Source: Caulobacteraceae bacterium UBA5005 (lineage in GTDB: Bacteria > Pseudomonadota > Alphaproteobacteria > Caulobacterales > Caulobacteraceae). Taken from it: 8,568 bases of DNA. Below, piece after piece: positions 1 to 5,493 of the stretch. The stretch is taken from positions 24,184 through 32,751 of the forward strand of contig DGYN01000016.1 of NCBI GenBank assembly GCA_002398405.1, given 5' to 3'. Both the position numbers and the translations under genes were made by a program. How positions within the stretch are numbered: the first letter of the stretch is position 1; the number at the start of each line of letters is the position of its first letter. A model generated the notes under the pieces. It did not search any database, had not been told where the DNA came from, and saw nothing but the letters and a program-made list of their open reading frames with translations.

Positions 1-74
1 CCGCCGCCTTTTCACCGTGGAGCCCGGACTTTCCTCGACCTTTTGCAAAGCCGCGACCGCCCGGCCGTCTGGTA
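1..74 (-). ncRNA. rnpB: RNase P RNA (bacterial type A), 5' portion only
   Basis: This is the catalytic RNA of RNase P, which removes the 5' leader of precursor tRNAs. Read on the minus strand, positions 36 to 19 give GAGGAAAGUCCGGGCUCC, the universal conserved block next to helix P4, matching the E. coli and alphaproteobacterial RNA base for base as I recall them. Before it come a GC-rich P1/P2 strand (GGCCGGGCGGUCGCGG, 66-51) typical of alphaproteobacteria and a very short P3 hairpin, CUUUGCAAAAG (50-40), extendable to about 7 pairs with one bulge. After it the RNA continues as CCACGGUGAAAAGGCGGCGG and leaves the window. The 5' end near 74 is inferred from the promoter at 80-109 and is uncertain by several bases. 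Only about one fifth of the RNA (usually about 400 nt) is present. No protein frame explains this stretch. Confidence 0.93.
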
Positions 75-79
75 GGGCG

Positions 80-109
80 ATAAGTGAGCGTCATGGGGCG
101 TGACGTCAA
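80..109 (-). promoter_or_regulatory. Promoter of rnpB
   Basis: On the minus strand TTGACG (109-104) is followed after 14 bases by GCTCACTT (89-82), fitting the Caulobacter housekeeping pattern TTGaCg, 10-14 bases, GCtAnawC at the -35 box and first three -10 bases. Read as an E. coli type promoter, ACTTAT (85-80) lies 18 bases from the -35. Either reading puts the start close to the expected RNase P 5' end. The -35 lies within 15 bases of the upstream gene's stop codon, so rnpB has its own promoter squeezed against the TadG-like gene. The -35 also overlaps the perfect palindrome TGACGTCA (101-108). Confidence 0.6.
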
Positions 110-117
110 GCGCAGGG

Positions 118-1383
118 CTATTTGGCGATGTAGATGTTCTTGAGCGACAGGGAGATGTCGTCGAAGGCGCTCTGCAGCTTTAGGCTGTCGGTCGCGTCAT
201 AGAAATGAAGGTCGCTGGTGGCGCACTTGCTCAGCGTTTTCTTGGCGTTGTTCTCATTCAGCTGGAAAGCAATGGTGAAGAGTTCGATTTTGTCGCCCTT
301 GATGTTCGTGCAGAGCTGCGCCGTATAGGCATCCGCCTCCGCCGCCGCCTCGCCGCCGGGGGGCGGGACATCATGAGCGCCCGTCGTGTGGTTCATCTGA
401 CGGGTGTTGGCGCCGTCTGTCATCAGGATGATCACCTTGCGCGGCTTGATGTTCTGACCGCTCTTGTCGTAGTCCGACGCCTCGTGCATCGGCTTCTCTT
501 TCGAGATGAGGTTGTGGCCCCAGGCAAGCCCGGAGGGAATATAGGTCCAGCCGTTGGCGGTCAGCCCGCTGATGGCGGAGGTCACGGTGGACTTGGTCGC
601 GGTCAGCGGGGTGATCTCCGACCCACAGGTCAGGTCCAGAAAGCCCGGGTAGACGCGGTGCTTGTCCTTGTCCTCGACGTTCTTGGGGTAGGCGGGCGAA
701 CCCGCGCAACCATGGAACTTGTGTTCGATACTGGGCTGGAATGGCACGGTCTGGGTGTAGTCGGCCGGCACATTCATCCAAGGCTGGTTTCGCCGTGAAA
801 CACCGACATTGACGTATTGGCCGAAAGGCACGACGGCGATCTTGACGATTCCGGGCTTGGAGACGTCTGCGAACAGCCGGTCGACCAGGCTGTTGGCCGA
901 GGCCTTGAGATCGGCCAACGGCTGGCCGGCCATAGAGCCCGTCGTGTCGAGAACCAGCACCAGTTCCAGGGGCGAGCCCTCGCCGCGCTTGACCACGGTG
1001 TCGACATTGGTCTTCAGCTTGCCGCCGGAGAACATCCCAAGCAGCAGGGGTTTCAGCTCGCCGGAGGCCTTGCCTTCCAGGTCGCCCTCGGCATTCACGG
1101 TGAAGGTCGAGGCCGGCGAGTTCACATCGAACTTGATGATCATGTCGGCGAAGGCCTGGTCACCCACCTGGTCGGTCTCGGCGTTGGTCTTGGCGGCCGA
1201 GCGGGCCGCCAGCAGGGCGGCGGCGTCCAGGCTGTCCTGCAGTTGCTGCTTGACGACCGCTATACGGAAGAGGTCGACCGTGCCGAGGCCCAGGACGACG
1301 AGCACCGGCAGGAAGATCGCGAACATGAGCGCGGTTCCGCCGCGTTTGTCGCCCGCGAGACGCTTTGCGAAAGTCCTGATCAC
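118..1383 (-). CDS. TadE/TadG-like pilus-assembly protein with von Willebrand factor A domain
   Basis: A 421-residue single-pass membrane protein of the TadG type, associated with Flp/tad pilus assembly and surface attachment. Residues 1-15 are basic, followed by a hydrophobic segment (about 17-37) inside a TadE/G-like N-terminal region (GGTALMFAIFLPVL; RSAA near 61-64), so most of the chain should be periplasmic. A vWA domain follows from about 138: MIDAS-like DTTGS at 146-150, T280 in NGWTYIPSG, and D323 in ILMTDGAN. Four cysteines (226, 253, 358, 387) could form disulphides. The start is GTG at 1383, supported by AGGGGA (1396-1391) seven bases upstream. The gene lies 62 bases after the amidase and just before the rnpB promoter. 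No other tad genes (tadA-C, cpaB-C, flp) are in the window, so it is an orphan here. The family is clear; the pilus role is inferred. Confidence 0.9.
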   Translation of the reverse strand: MIRTFAKRLAGDKRGGTALMFAIFLPVLVVLGLGTVDLFRIAVVKQQLQDSLDAAALLAARSAAKTNAETDQVGDQAFADMIIKFDVNSPASTFTVNAEGDLEGKASGELKPLLLGMFSGGKLKTNVDTVVKRGEGSPLELVLVLDTTGSMAGQPLADLKASANSLVDRLFADVSKPGIVKIAVVPFGQYVNVGVSRRNQPWMNVPADYTQTVPFQPSIEHKFHGCAGSPAYPKNVEDKDKHRVYPGFLDLTCGSEITPLTATKSTVTSAISGLTANGWTYIPSGLAWGHNLISKEKPMHEASDYDKSGQNIKPRKVIILMTDGANTRQMNHTTGAHDVPPPGGEAAAEADAYTAQLCTNIKGDKIELFTIAFQLNENNAKKTLSKCATSDLHFYDATDSLKLQSAFDDISLSLKNIYIAK

Positions 1384-1390
1384 GGCGACG

Positions 1391-1396
1391 TCCCCT
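1391..1396 (-). promoter_or_regulatory. Shine-Dalgarno site that fixes the GTG start of the TadG-like gene
   Basis: AGGGGA on the minus strand, seven bases before the GTG at 1383-1381. It is the reason for choosing this non-ATG start; there is no competing upstream start before in-frame stops. Confidence 0.65.
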
Positions 1397-1402
1397 AGGA
1401 TC

Positions 1403-1447
1403 GAGCCTCAATAACTCAGGAATCTTGATTATTAGTTGGCGAGGCTC
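1403..1447 (-). repeat. Inverted repeat between amidase and TadG-like gene (possible weak terminator or leader structure)
   Basis: GAGCCTC (1403-1409) is the exact reverse complement of GAGGCTC (1441-1447). Inside it, after a 3-base mismatch on each side, AACT (1413-1416) pairs with AGTT (1434-1437), leaving a 17-base AT-rich loop. The outer stem takes in two bases of the amidase stop codon (TGA, 1448-1446) and ends 6 bases before the Shine-Dalgarno of the next gene. There is no run of T after it, so an intrinsic terminator is not convincing; an attenuating or mRNA-protecting structure is equally possible. Confidence 0.4.
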
Positions 1448-2171
1448 AGCTGGGGATCATCCGCAGGAGCGCCATCAGTCTCGCCCGGGTCTCGCCGTCC
1501 GCCGCCCCGTCAACCACATCGGGGCGCCAATGGCGTTGAAAGGCCCGGACTACTGTCGCCGTATCTTCATCATATTGCCCCGATGGCGGCAGGTCATATC
1601 CAAGCCGCGTCAGCCCCGCCTGCAGCAGGAAAACGCCGGGGCCTTCGTCGCCCGTCGCCAGGCGCGCGCCAGGGGCGGCGGAGACCTCCGGGTAGTACCC
1701 GTGCCCCGCATCGGCCAGGCGGTCCCAGGGAAACAGCTCGCCCGGGTCTTCCTTGCGGGCAGGGGCGACGTCCGAGTGGCCCAGGATGCGCTCGTCGGGG
1801 ATCTCCCAGCGGCTGCGGATGTCGGTGAGCAGGTCGATCACCGCGACGATCTGCCGTTCGGGAAAGGGCCGGTAGCCGAACTCGTGGCCCGGATTGACGA
1901 TCTCGATGCCAATCGAGCGGTCGTTGAGGTTGGTCTCGCCCTTCCAGAAGGATTTCCCCGCGTGCCAAGCGCGGCGCTCCTCGGCCACGAGGGAGAACAC
2001 CCGGCCGTCCTCCTCCACCAGATAGTGGGCGGAGACCTGGGCCTGCGGGTCGCGAAGCCGGGCGAGCGCCTCTGCGCCGGTCTTCATGCCGGTGTAGTGC
2101 AGCACGATCATGTCCGGCGGCGCCGGCCGAGGGTTGAAGTTGGGCGACGGCGCGGGGATGGATTCGATCAT
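1446..2171 (-). CDS. N-acetylmuramoyl-L-alanine amidase, AmpD-like, with C-terminal peptidoglycan-binding domain
   Basis: A 241-residue zinc amidase of the Amidase_2 (type 2, PGRP-like) family that cleaves the bond between N-acetylmuramic acid and L-alanine. The expected zinc ligands are H25 (VLHYTGM), H132 (LGHSDVAP) and D142 (RKEDPG); E90 in IGIEIVN and K140 are the usual active-site neighbours, and H70 sits in the conserved AWHAG. Residues about 172-240 form a peptidoglycan-binding type 1 domain (VFLLQAGLTRLGY, ATVVRAFQRHW). The domain order resembles E. coli AmiD, but no signal peptide or lipobox is visible, so a cytoplasmic AmpD-like role in muropeptide recycling is more likely. The ATG overlaps the transporter stop (ATGA, 2171-2168), which implies translational coupling; GAGG lies 11 bases upstream. 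Recycling amidases often affect beta-lactamase induction; nothing here shows that directly. Confidence 0.93.
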   Translation of the reverse strand: MIESIPAPSPNFNPRPAPPDMIVLHYTGMKTGAEALARLRDPQAQVSAHYLVEEDGRVFSLVAEERRAWHAGKSFWKGETNLNDRSIGIEIVNPGHEFGYRPFPERQIVAVIDLLTDIRSRWEIPDERILGHSDVAPARKEDPGELFPWDRLADAGHGYYPEVSAAPGARLATGDEGPGVFLLQAGLTRLGYDLPPSGQYDEDTATVVRAFQRHWRPDVVDGAADGETRARLMALLRMIPS

Positions 2172-3031
2172 GCGCTCGCGCGCCTCGTGCGAAGCGCCAG
2201 GATCAGCACGCCGGCCAGCGCCACCGCGGCGCCGCTTCCCATCTGCAGGTCGATGTGGTCGTTGGTGATGACAACGCCCAGGCCCATGGTGAACAGCGGC
2301 ACCATCAGGCTTAGCGGCGCGATCAGGTTGGCTTCGTAGCGCTGGAGCATGCTGTAGTAGACCGTATGCCCGATCACCGAGACCACAAGGCCTGAAAACA
2401 GCACCATCCCGACGAAGGGCCAGAGGACCGCGCGGACGGCCTCGACGCCGTTCGGCTCAAGGATCGGCGACAGCACGGCGAGCGGCAGAACCGAGGAGAC
2501 GCCCACCCAGGCCTGGAACTGCAAAGGCCTGACGTTCTCGGTCTTCTTGAGCATGACCGCCCCGACCGATCCGGCGACGGCGCTGGCCGCGATCCACAAA
2601 AGGCCCCTGGACAGCTCCATGTCGTTGGGCCGCCACATGACGGTGACAACGCCCGCGAAGGCAAGGGCAATGCCGACACCCCGCCGCCAGTGGATCTTCT
2701 CGCCCAGCACCAGCACCGACAGCAGGGTCGTGATCGGCAGGCTGAGCTGCCAGACGATGGCGGAAGAGGATGGCGTTGCATCGCGCAGGCCGATGAAGCT
2801 GAGCGCGAAGGTCCCGCCGCCCATGCACAACCCGACGAAGGCCACCTTCCACACGGGCTTTGGCGCGGGCAGGAGCCAGGGCGAGACGGCGATGGCGACC
2901 ACCAGAAACCGCGCGGCGCCGAACAGCAGGGGCGGGACCTGCCAGTCGCTGACCACGATCTTGCTCAGGACAGTGTTCAGCGCCCAGAGGGCGCAGACCG
3001 CCGCGAAGATCAGGAAATCCCGAAGTAACAT
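2168..3031 (-). CDS. EamA-family drug/metabolite (DMT) transporter
   Basis: A 287-residue inner-membrane protein with about ten hydrophobic helices in two EamA repeats (about 5-135 and 145-282). Recognisable family signatures are ALWALNTVLSKI near the N-terminus, the end-of-repeat pattern LSVLVLGEKIHWRRGVGIAL (about 104-123) and its counterpart in the second half (PLFTMGLGVVIT...GAAVALAGVLILAL). Length and layout are normal for the family. The substrate cannot be read from the sequence; DMT members export or import amino acids, nucleosides, cell-wall precursors and drugs. The ATG at 3031 has AGGGA (3042-3038) six bases upstream. Its TGA overlaps the ATG of the amidase by four bases, so the two are probably made together. 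A small hairpin (3043-3057) lies in its leader. Confidence 0.92.
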   Translation of the reverse strand: MLLRDFLIFAAVCALWALNTVLSKIVVSDWQVPPLLFGAARFLVVAIAVSPWLLPAPKPVWKVAFVGLCMGGGTFALSFIGLRDATPSSSAIVWQLSLPITTLLSVLVLGEKIHWRRGVGIALAFAGVVTVMWRPNDMELSRGLLWIAASAVAGSVGAVMLKKTENVRPLQFQAWVGVSSVLPLAVLSPILEPNGVEAVRAVLWPFVGMVLFSGLVVSVIGHTVYYSMLQRYEANLIAPLSLMVPLFTMGLGVVITNDHIDLQMGSGAAVALAGVLILALRTRRASA

Positions 3032-3042
3032 CGTCCGTCCCT

Positions 3043-3057
3043 AGCCCGCTTCGGGCT
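3043..3057 (-). repeat. Short perfect hairpin in the leader of the EamA transporter gene
   Basis: AGCCCG-CTT-CGGGCT: six paired bases around a three-base loop, immediately upstream of the transporter's Shine-Dalgarno site and 31 bases after the stop of the small membrane protein gene. There is no following T run in either direction, so it is not a standard intrinsic terminator. It may influence ribosome access or protect the mRNA end. Confidence 0.4.
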
Positions 3058-3087
3058 TGGAGCTCGGAGACGGAATTCAAATGTGGA

Positions 3088-3369
3088 TTAGCGGCGGTTG
3101 TCCCAGCCGTATGCGACCCAGGAATGACCGCCGACCTGCCGGGCTTCGATCACGCCGTCGTCGGCGGCTTTGGCCTTGGCGGAACGCCGGGCTTTCATGG
3201 CAAGGCCCGCGAGGGCCAGAAGCACGCTGCCCATCAGGCCGATGACGACGATAGTGGCGGCAAAGACGATGGCGAGCACCAGACCGACAGCCGCGGCCAG
3301 CGCGGCGGCCACAAGGCCAAAGACGGCGGCGAAGCCCTTCTTGGCCGACGATCCGTTGATTGCCTGCAT
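3088..3369 (-). CDS. Small hydrophobic membrane protein, 93 residues, unknown function
   Basis: I do not recognise a named family. The chain has a short polar start (MQAINGSSAKK), an almost unbroken hydrophobic stretch from about 12 to 57 that would form two membrane helices in a hairpin, a basic segment (MKARRSAKAKA, about 58-68), and a polar C-terminal tail ending GGHSWVAYGWDNRR. Both ends are then expected in the cytoplasm. The aromatic tail looks like a conserved signature rather than random residues. The frame stays open upstream into the end of the DjlA-like gene, but ATG at 3369 is the first good start; its Shine-Dalgarno is poor, with AAGG copies only about 15 and 21 bases upstream. 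A GTG 15 codons earlier (3412-3414) is an alternative. A promoter-like pair lies at 3413-3440, so it may be transcribed separately from the DjlA-like gene. Confidence 0.72.
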   Translation of the reverse strand: MQAINGSSAKKGFAAVFGLVAAALAAAVGLVLAIVFAATIVVIGLMGSVLLALAGLAMKARRSAKAKAADDGVIEARQVGGHSWVAYGWDNRR

Positions 3370-3380
3370 GCGCCAAAATC

Positions 3381-3400
3381 CCAAGGGGCCTTGACCTTGG
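3381..3400 (-). repeat. Inverted repeat in the leader of the small membrane protein gene
   Basis: CCAAGG (3381-3386) and CCTTGG (3395-3400) are exact reverse complements around an 8-base loop. On the transcribed strand the stem and loop contain both AAGG copies, the only Shine-Dalgarno-like sequences before the ATG at 3369. Folding could therefore limit translation; this is inference. Confidence 0.35.
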
Positions 3401-3412
3401 CCCGTCACAATA

Positions 3413-3440
3413 ATGTCGGCCTCGTCGTGCCGTTCGTCAA
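3413..3440 (-). promoter_or_regulatory. Candidate promoter of the small membrane protein gene
   Basis: On the minus strand TTGACG (3440-3435) is followed, after exactly 14 bases, by GCCGACAT (3420-3413). The -35 and the spacing match those before rnpB; the -10 box matches poorly. It lies in the 112-base gap (3370-3481) between the DjlA-like stop and the small gene's start, about 45 bases before the ATG. Confidence 0.4.
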
Positions 3441-3481
3441 CACACGAGGACGAAAGAAGTTCGAAAGCGGCTCCGGGGCGC

Positions 3482-4177
3482 CTAAACCGTACTCGCTTCC
3501 GCGAAAGCGCGGCGCTCGCGCATGATCTGATCGTAGGCGGCGTTGATGGCCGCGGCCTTGGCCTGGGCCACCTCGACAAAGTCCGGCGGCAGGCCCCGGG
3601 CGGCCGCACGGTCGGGGTGGGCGTCGGCGGCGAGTTTGCGCCAGGCCTCGCGGACCTCGGCGTCGGGGGCGTCATGCGGCACCGCGAGGATGCGATAGGG
3701 ATCGTCCGCGCCCATGCCCAGGTGCGTCGCCTTCAACCGGCGGAAGGTCAGCGGCGACATGCCGAAATGCGTCGCCACCTCTTCCAGGTAGTGCAACTCA
3801 TCACCAGTCACCACGCCGTCGGAGGCGGCGATGTGGAAGAGGCCGTCGAGGACGTCTTCCAGCAGTTCGGGGCAGCGGCGATAACGTTTGGCCAGGCGCT
3901 TGGCGTAGCTCTCGAAACCGCGGGTGGTCTGACTGGCCAGTTCATAGAGCTTCTGAACATTGCGTTCGGAATTGACGTCGGGCTGGAACACCTTGGCGAA
4001 GGCGTCGAACTCCATCCGGTCAGACCGCCCATCAGCCTTGGCGAGCTTGGCCCCAAGCGCCGTCACCGCCGTGGTGAAGGCGGGATCTTCCCCCGGCGCG
4101 CCCGGAGGGCAGTCGGGACAGTCGGCGTCATCAACGCGCCGGGCGGCCAGGGCTGCGATGTTCGACCAGAAGCTCAT
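3482..4177 (-). CDS. DjlA-like co-chaperone: TerB domain plus C-terminal J domain
   Basis: A 231-residue protein. Residues about 35-150 form a TerB-like (tellurite-resistance B) helical domain, with acidic sites such as AKADGRSDRMEF (47-57) and IAASDGVVTGDE (116-127). Residues about 158-221 form a J domain with DPYRILAVPHDAPDAEVREAWRK-type helices and the essential HPD at 187-189, which stimulates DnaK ATPase. The order TerB then J domain is that of DjlA, but the N-terminal membrane segment of E. coli DjlA is absent, so this form should be soluble. A CPDC pair (20-23) lies in a linker. The ATG at 4177 has no clear Shine-Dalgarno sequence (preceding bases TTGACTGTTGTCTC), and the next Met is residue 55, inside the TerB domain, so 4177 is kept. 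The gene stands 64 bases after the CoA-transferase, with a possible terminator between. Confidence 0.9.
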   Translation of the reverse strand: MSFWSNIAALAARRVDDADCPDCPPGAPGEDPAFTTAVTALGAKLAKADGRSDRMEFDAFAKVFQPDVNSERNVQKLYELASQTTRGFESYAKRLAKRYRRCPELLEDVLDGLFHIAASDGVVTGDELHYLEEVATHFGMSPLTFRRLKATHLGMGADDPYRILAVPHDAPDAEVREAWRKLAADAHPDRAAARGLPPDFVEVAQAKAAAINAAYDQIMRERRAFAEASTV

Positions 4178-4234
4178 GAGACAACAGTCAAGCTTAGGAT
4201 GTGGACCAGACTATGACAGGCCTACGCGCCAAAT

Positions 4235-4252
4235 GCGTGAATCAGATCACGC
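4235..4252 (-). terminator. Candidate hairpin terminator overlapping the CoA-transferase stop codon
   Basis: GCGTGA-ATCAGA-TCACGC is a perfect six-pair stem with a six-base loop. It is flanked by AAAT on the left and CCTTTT on the right, so a short T tract follows in both directions (ATTT on the minus strand, TTTT on the plus strand). The TGA stop of the CoA-transferase (4244-4242) lies in its loop. The stem is short and the minus-strand T tract weak, so termination may be partial. A GAATC (GANTC, the CcrM methylation motif) sits at 4239-4243. Confidence 0.42.
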
Positions 4253-5429
4253 CCTTTTGCCGCAAGGCTTCAATTTCGCCGGGGCTGTAACCCAATTCAC
4301 CCAAAACATCATCGGTATGCTCGCCGACGGTCGGCGGCCGCTCCTGCTCCAGCGCAAAGCCGGAAAACCGCGCGCCGGGCTCGACGATGGGCACGGGGCC
4401 GGGAAGGCCTGGATAGGCCATCTGGCGATAGAGACCGGCCGCCTGGATATGCGGATCTTCGAGCACAGCCTGCGGCGAGAGGATCGGGCCGGCCGGGATC
4501 TTGGCCTTGGCCAGGGTGTCGATGACCTCGGCGGTGGTGCGTGTCGCCATCCATTCGGCGGTGCGGGCCGAGAGAACATCATTGTGGTCGCCGCGCAGGA
4601 CGTCGGTGGCAAAGCGGGGATCGGAAAGCCACTTTTCCTCATCCCCCATCAGCTTGGCCCAGCGGGCGAAGAGGGCGTCGGAGACCACCTGGATCAGCAC
4701 CCAGCCGTCCTTGGTCCGGTGCACGTCGCCGGGACCCGCGCCCTGGGCGCGGTTGCCGGAGGGAATGCGGTTCTTCTGAATCAGGGCCTGCTCAATGATG
4801 GTGGCGTTGGTCTGGTTCAGGGCCGAGCGCAGAAGGTTGGTCTCGATCTTCTGTCCTTCGCCGGTGGCGGCGCGGTGCATCAGGGCGGCCAGCACGCCAT
4901 AGGCGTTGAACAGGGCCGTGGTCACATCGACCCAGGGATTGCTCGCCTTGCGAGGCTGGTCCGGGTCGCCGGACATATAGATGGCGCTGCTCATCGCAGC
5001 TCCCACCCCGTCGAAACCAACCCGGTCGATGTAGGGACCCTCTGTTCCGAAGGCCGAGGTGTGCACCAGGATAATATCGGCCTTGAGGGCTTTCAGGCTC
5101 TCATAGTCGAGGCCCAACTGCTGGATGGCGAACAGCGGCAGGTTGACCACCAGAACATCCGCCGTGGCGATAAGGCGCTTCAAGACCTCGCGGCCCTCGG
5201 GGCTGCCGGGATTGAGGGTCACGCCGCGCTTGTTGCGGTTGCTCGAGAGGTAACCCGCCCCCGAATCGGCCTCCGCGAAAAGTTCCAGAACCGCCCGGTC
5301 CTCGCCGCCGCCGACCCGCTCGATGCGGATGACGTCGGCGCCCAGATCCCCCAGCAGAGAGCCACACATGGGCCCGGCGATATAGCGGCCAAGGTCGATG
5401 ACCCTCACCCCGGCAAGCGGCCCTGACAT
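4242..5429 (-). CDS. Family III CoA-transferase (CaiB/BaiF)
   Basis: A 395-residue enzyme that moves coenzyme A between carboxylic acids. N-terminal signatures of the family are GVRVIDLGRYIAGPMCG (7-23), LGDLGADVIRIE (26-37) and NRNKRGVTLN (64-73). D168 in NPWVDVTTALFNAYG matches the catalytic aspartate that forms the aspartyl-CoA anhydride in formyl-CoA transferase (Asp169). The C-terminal part carries KIPAGPILSPQAVLEDPHIQAAGLY and a closing GEHTDDVLGELGYS-type segment. Length is normal, so the gene appears intact. The acid substrate cannot be told from sequence; this family includes carnitine, oxalate, succinate and bile-acid enzymes. The ATG at 5429 has GAGGGGA (5442-5436) six bases upstream. 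It is divergent from the oxoprolinase gene, 64 bases away, which suggests joint control, though a shared pathway is only a guess. Confidence 0.94.
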   Translation of the reverse strand: MSGPLAGVRVIDLGRYIAGPMCGSLLGDLGADVIRIERVGGGEDRAVLELFAEADSGAGYLSSNRNKRGVTLNPGSPEGREVLKRLIATADVLVVNLPLFAIQQLGLDYESLKALKADIILVHTSAFGTEGPYIDRVGFDGVGAAMSSAIYMSGDPDQPRKASNPWVDVTTALFNAYGVLAALMHRAATGEGQKIETNLLRSALNQTNATIIEQALIQKNRIPSGNRAQGAGPGDVHRTKDGWVLIQVVSDALFARWAKLMGDEEKWLSDPRFATDVLRGDHNDVLSARTAEWMATRTTAEVIDTLAKAKIPAGPILSPQAVLEDPHIQAAGLYRQMAYPGLPGPVPIVEPGARFSGFALEQERPPTVGEHTDDVLGELGYSPGEIEALRQKGVI

Positions 5430-5493
5430 GCGTCTTCCCCTCGTCTTTTGCGCAAGGCTACCGGGGCCCGCGGTCAGGAGCTAGTGGTAGGCC
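5430..5493. promoter_or_regulatory. Divergent control region between CoA-transferase and oxoprolinase
   Basis: Only 64 bases separate the two divergent starts, so both promoters must lie here or reach into the coding regions. It holds the perfect 8-base palindrome TTGCGCAA (5448-5455), whose CG centre resembles many LacI/GntR-type operators, the Shine-Dalgarno of the CoA-transferase (5436-5442) and an AGGAG (5476-5480) for the oxoprolinase. I cannot pick a convincing -35/-10 pair on either strand. The palindrome is short enough to be chance. Confidence 0.4.

Noticed and set aside
1425..2339. Long plus-strand open frame of about 304 codons opposite the amidase
   Set aside because: It lies antisense to a gene with clear zinc-ligand motifs, its translation is Arg/Gly/Pro-rich with no family motifs, and such shadows are normal in GC-rich DNA.
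3088..3675. Extended 195-residue version of the small membrane protein
   Set aside because: The extension overlaps the end of the DjlA-like gene in another frame and translates to Pro/Arg-rich sequence; the protein-like part begins only at the ATG at 3369.
4186..4191. TTGACT on the minus strand as the -35 of the DjlA-like gene
   Set aside because: It ends only 8 bases before the ATG at 4177, too close to be the -35 of a promoter serving that start.
3413..4216. Plus-strand open frame of about 267 codons opposite the DjlA-like gene
   Set aside because: Antisense to a gene with an intact J domain; the translated chain is low-complexity Gly/Val/Arg with no recognisable domain.
4239..4243. GAATC (GANTC) as evidence of CcrM/GcrA control of the DjlA-like gene
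   Set aside because: A single five-base motif is common by chance, also occurs inside coding regions here (for example 2161-2165), and no promoter is identified next to it.
3960..5426. Plus-strand open frame of 488 codons opposite the CoA-transferase
   Set aside because: The opposite strand encodes a full-length family III CoA-transferase with its catalytic Asp and a good ribosome site; the antisense frame is a compositional shadow.
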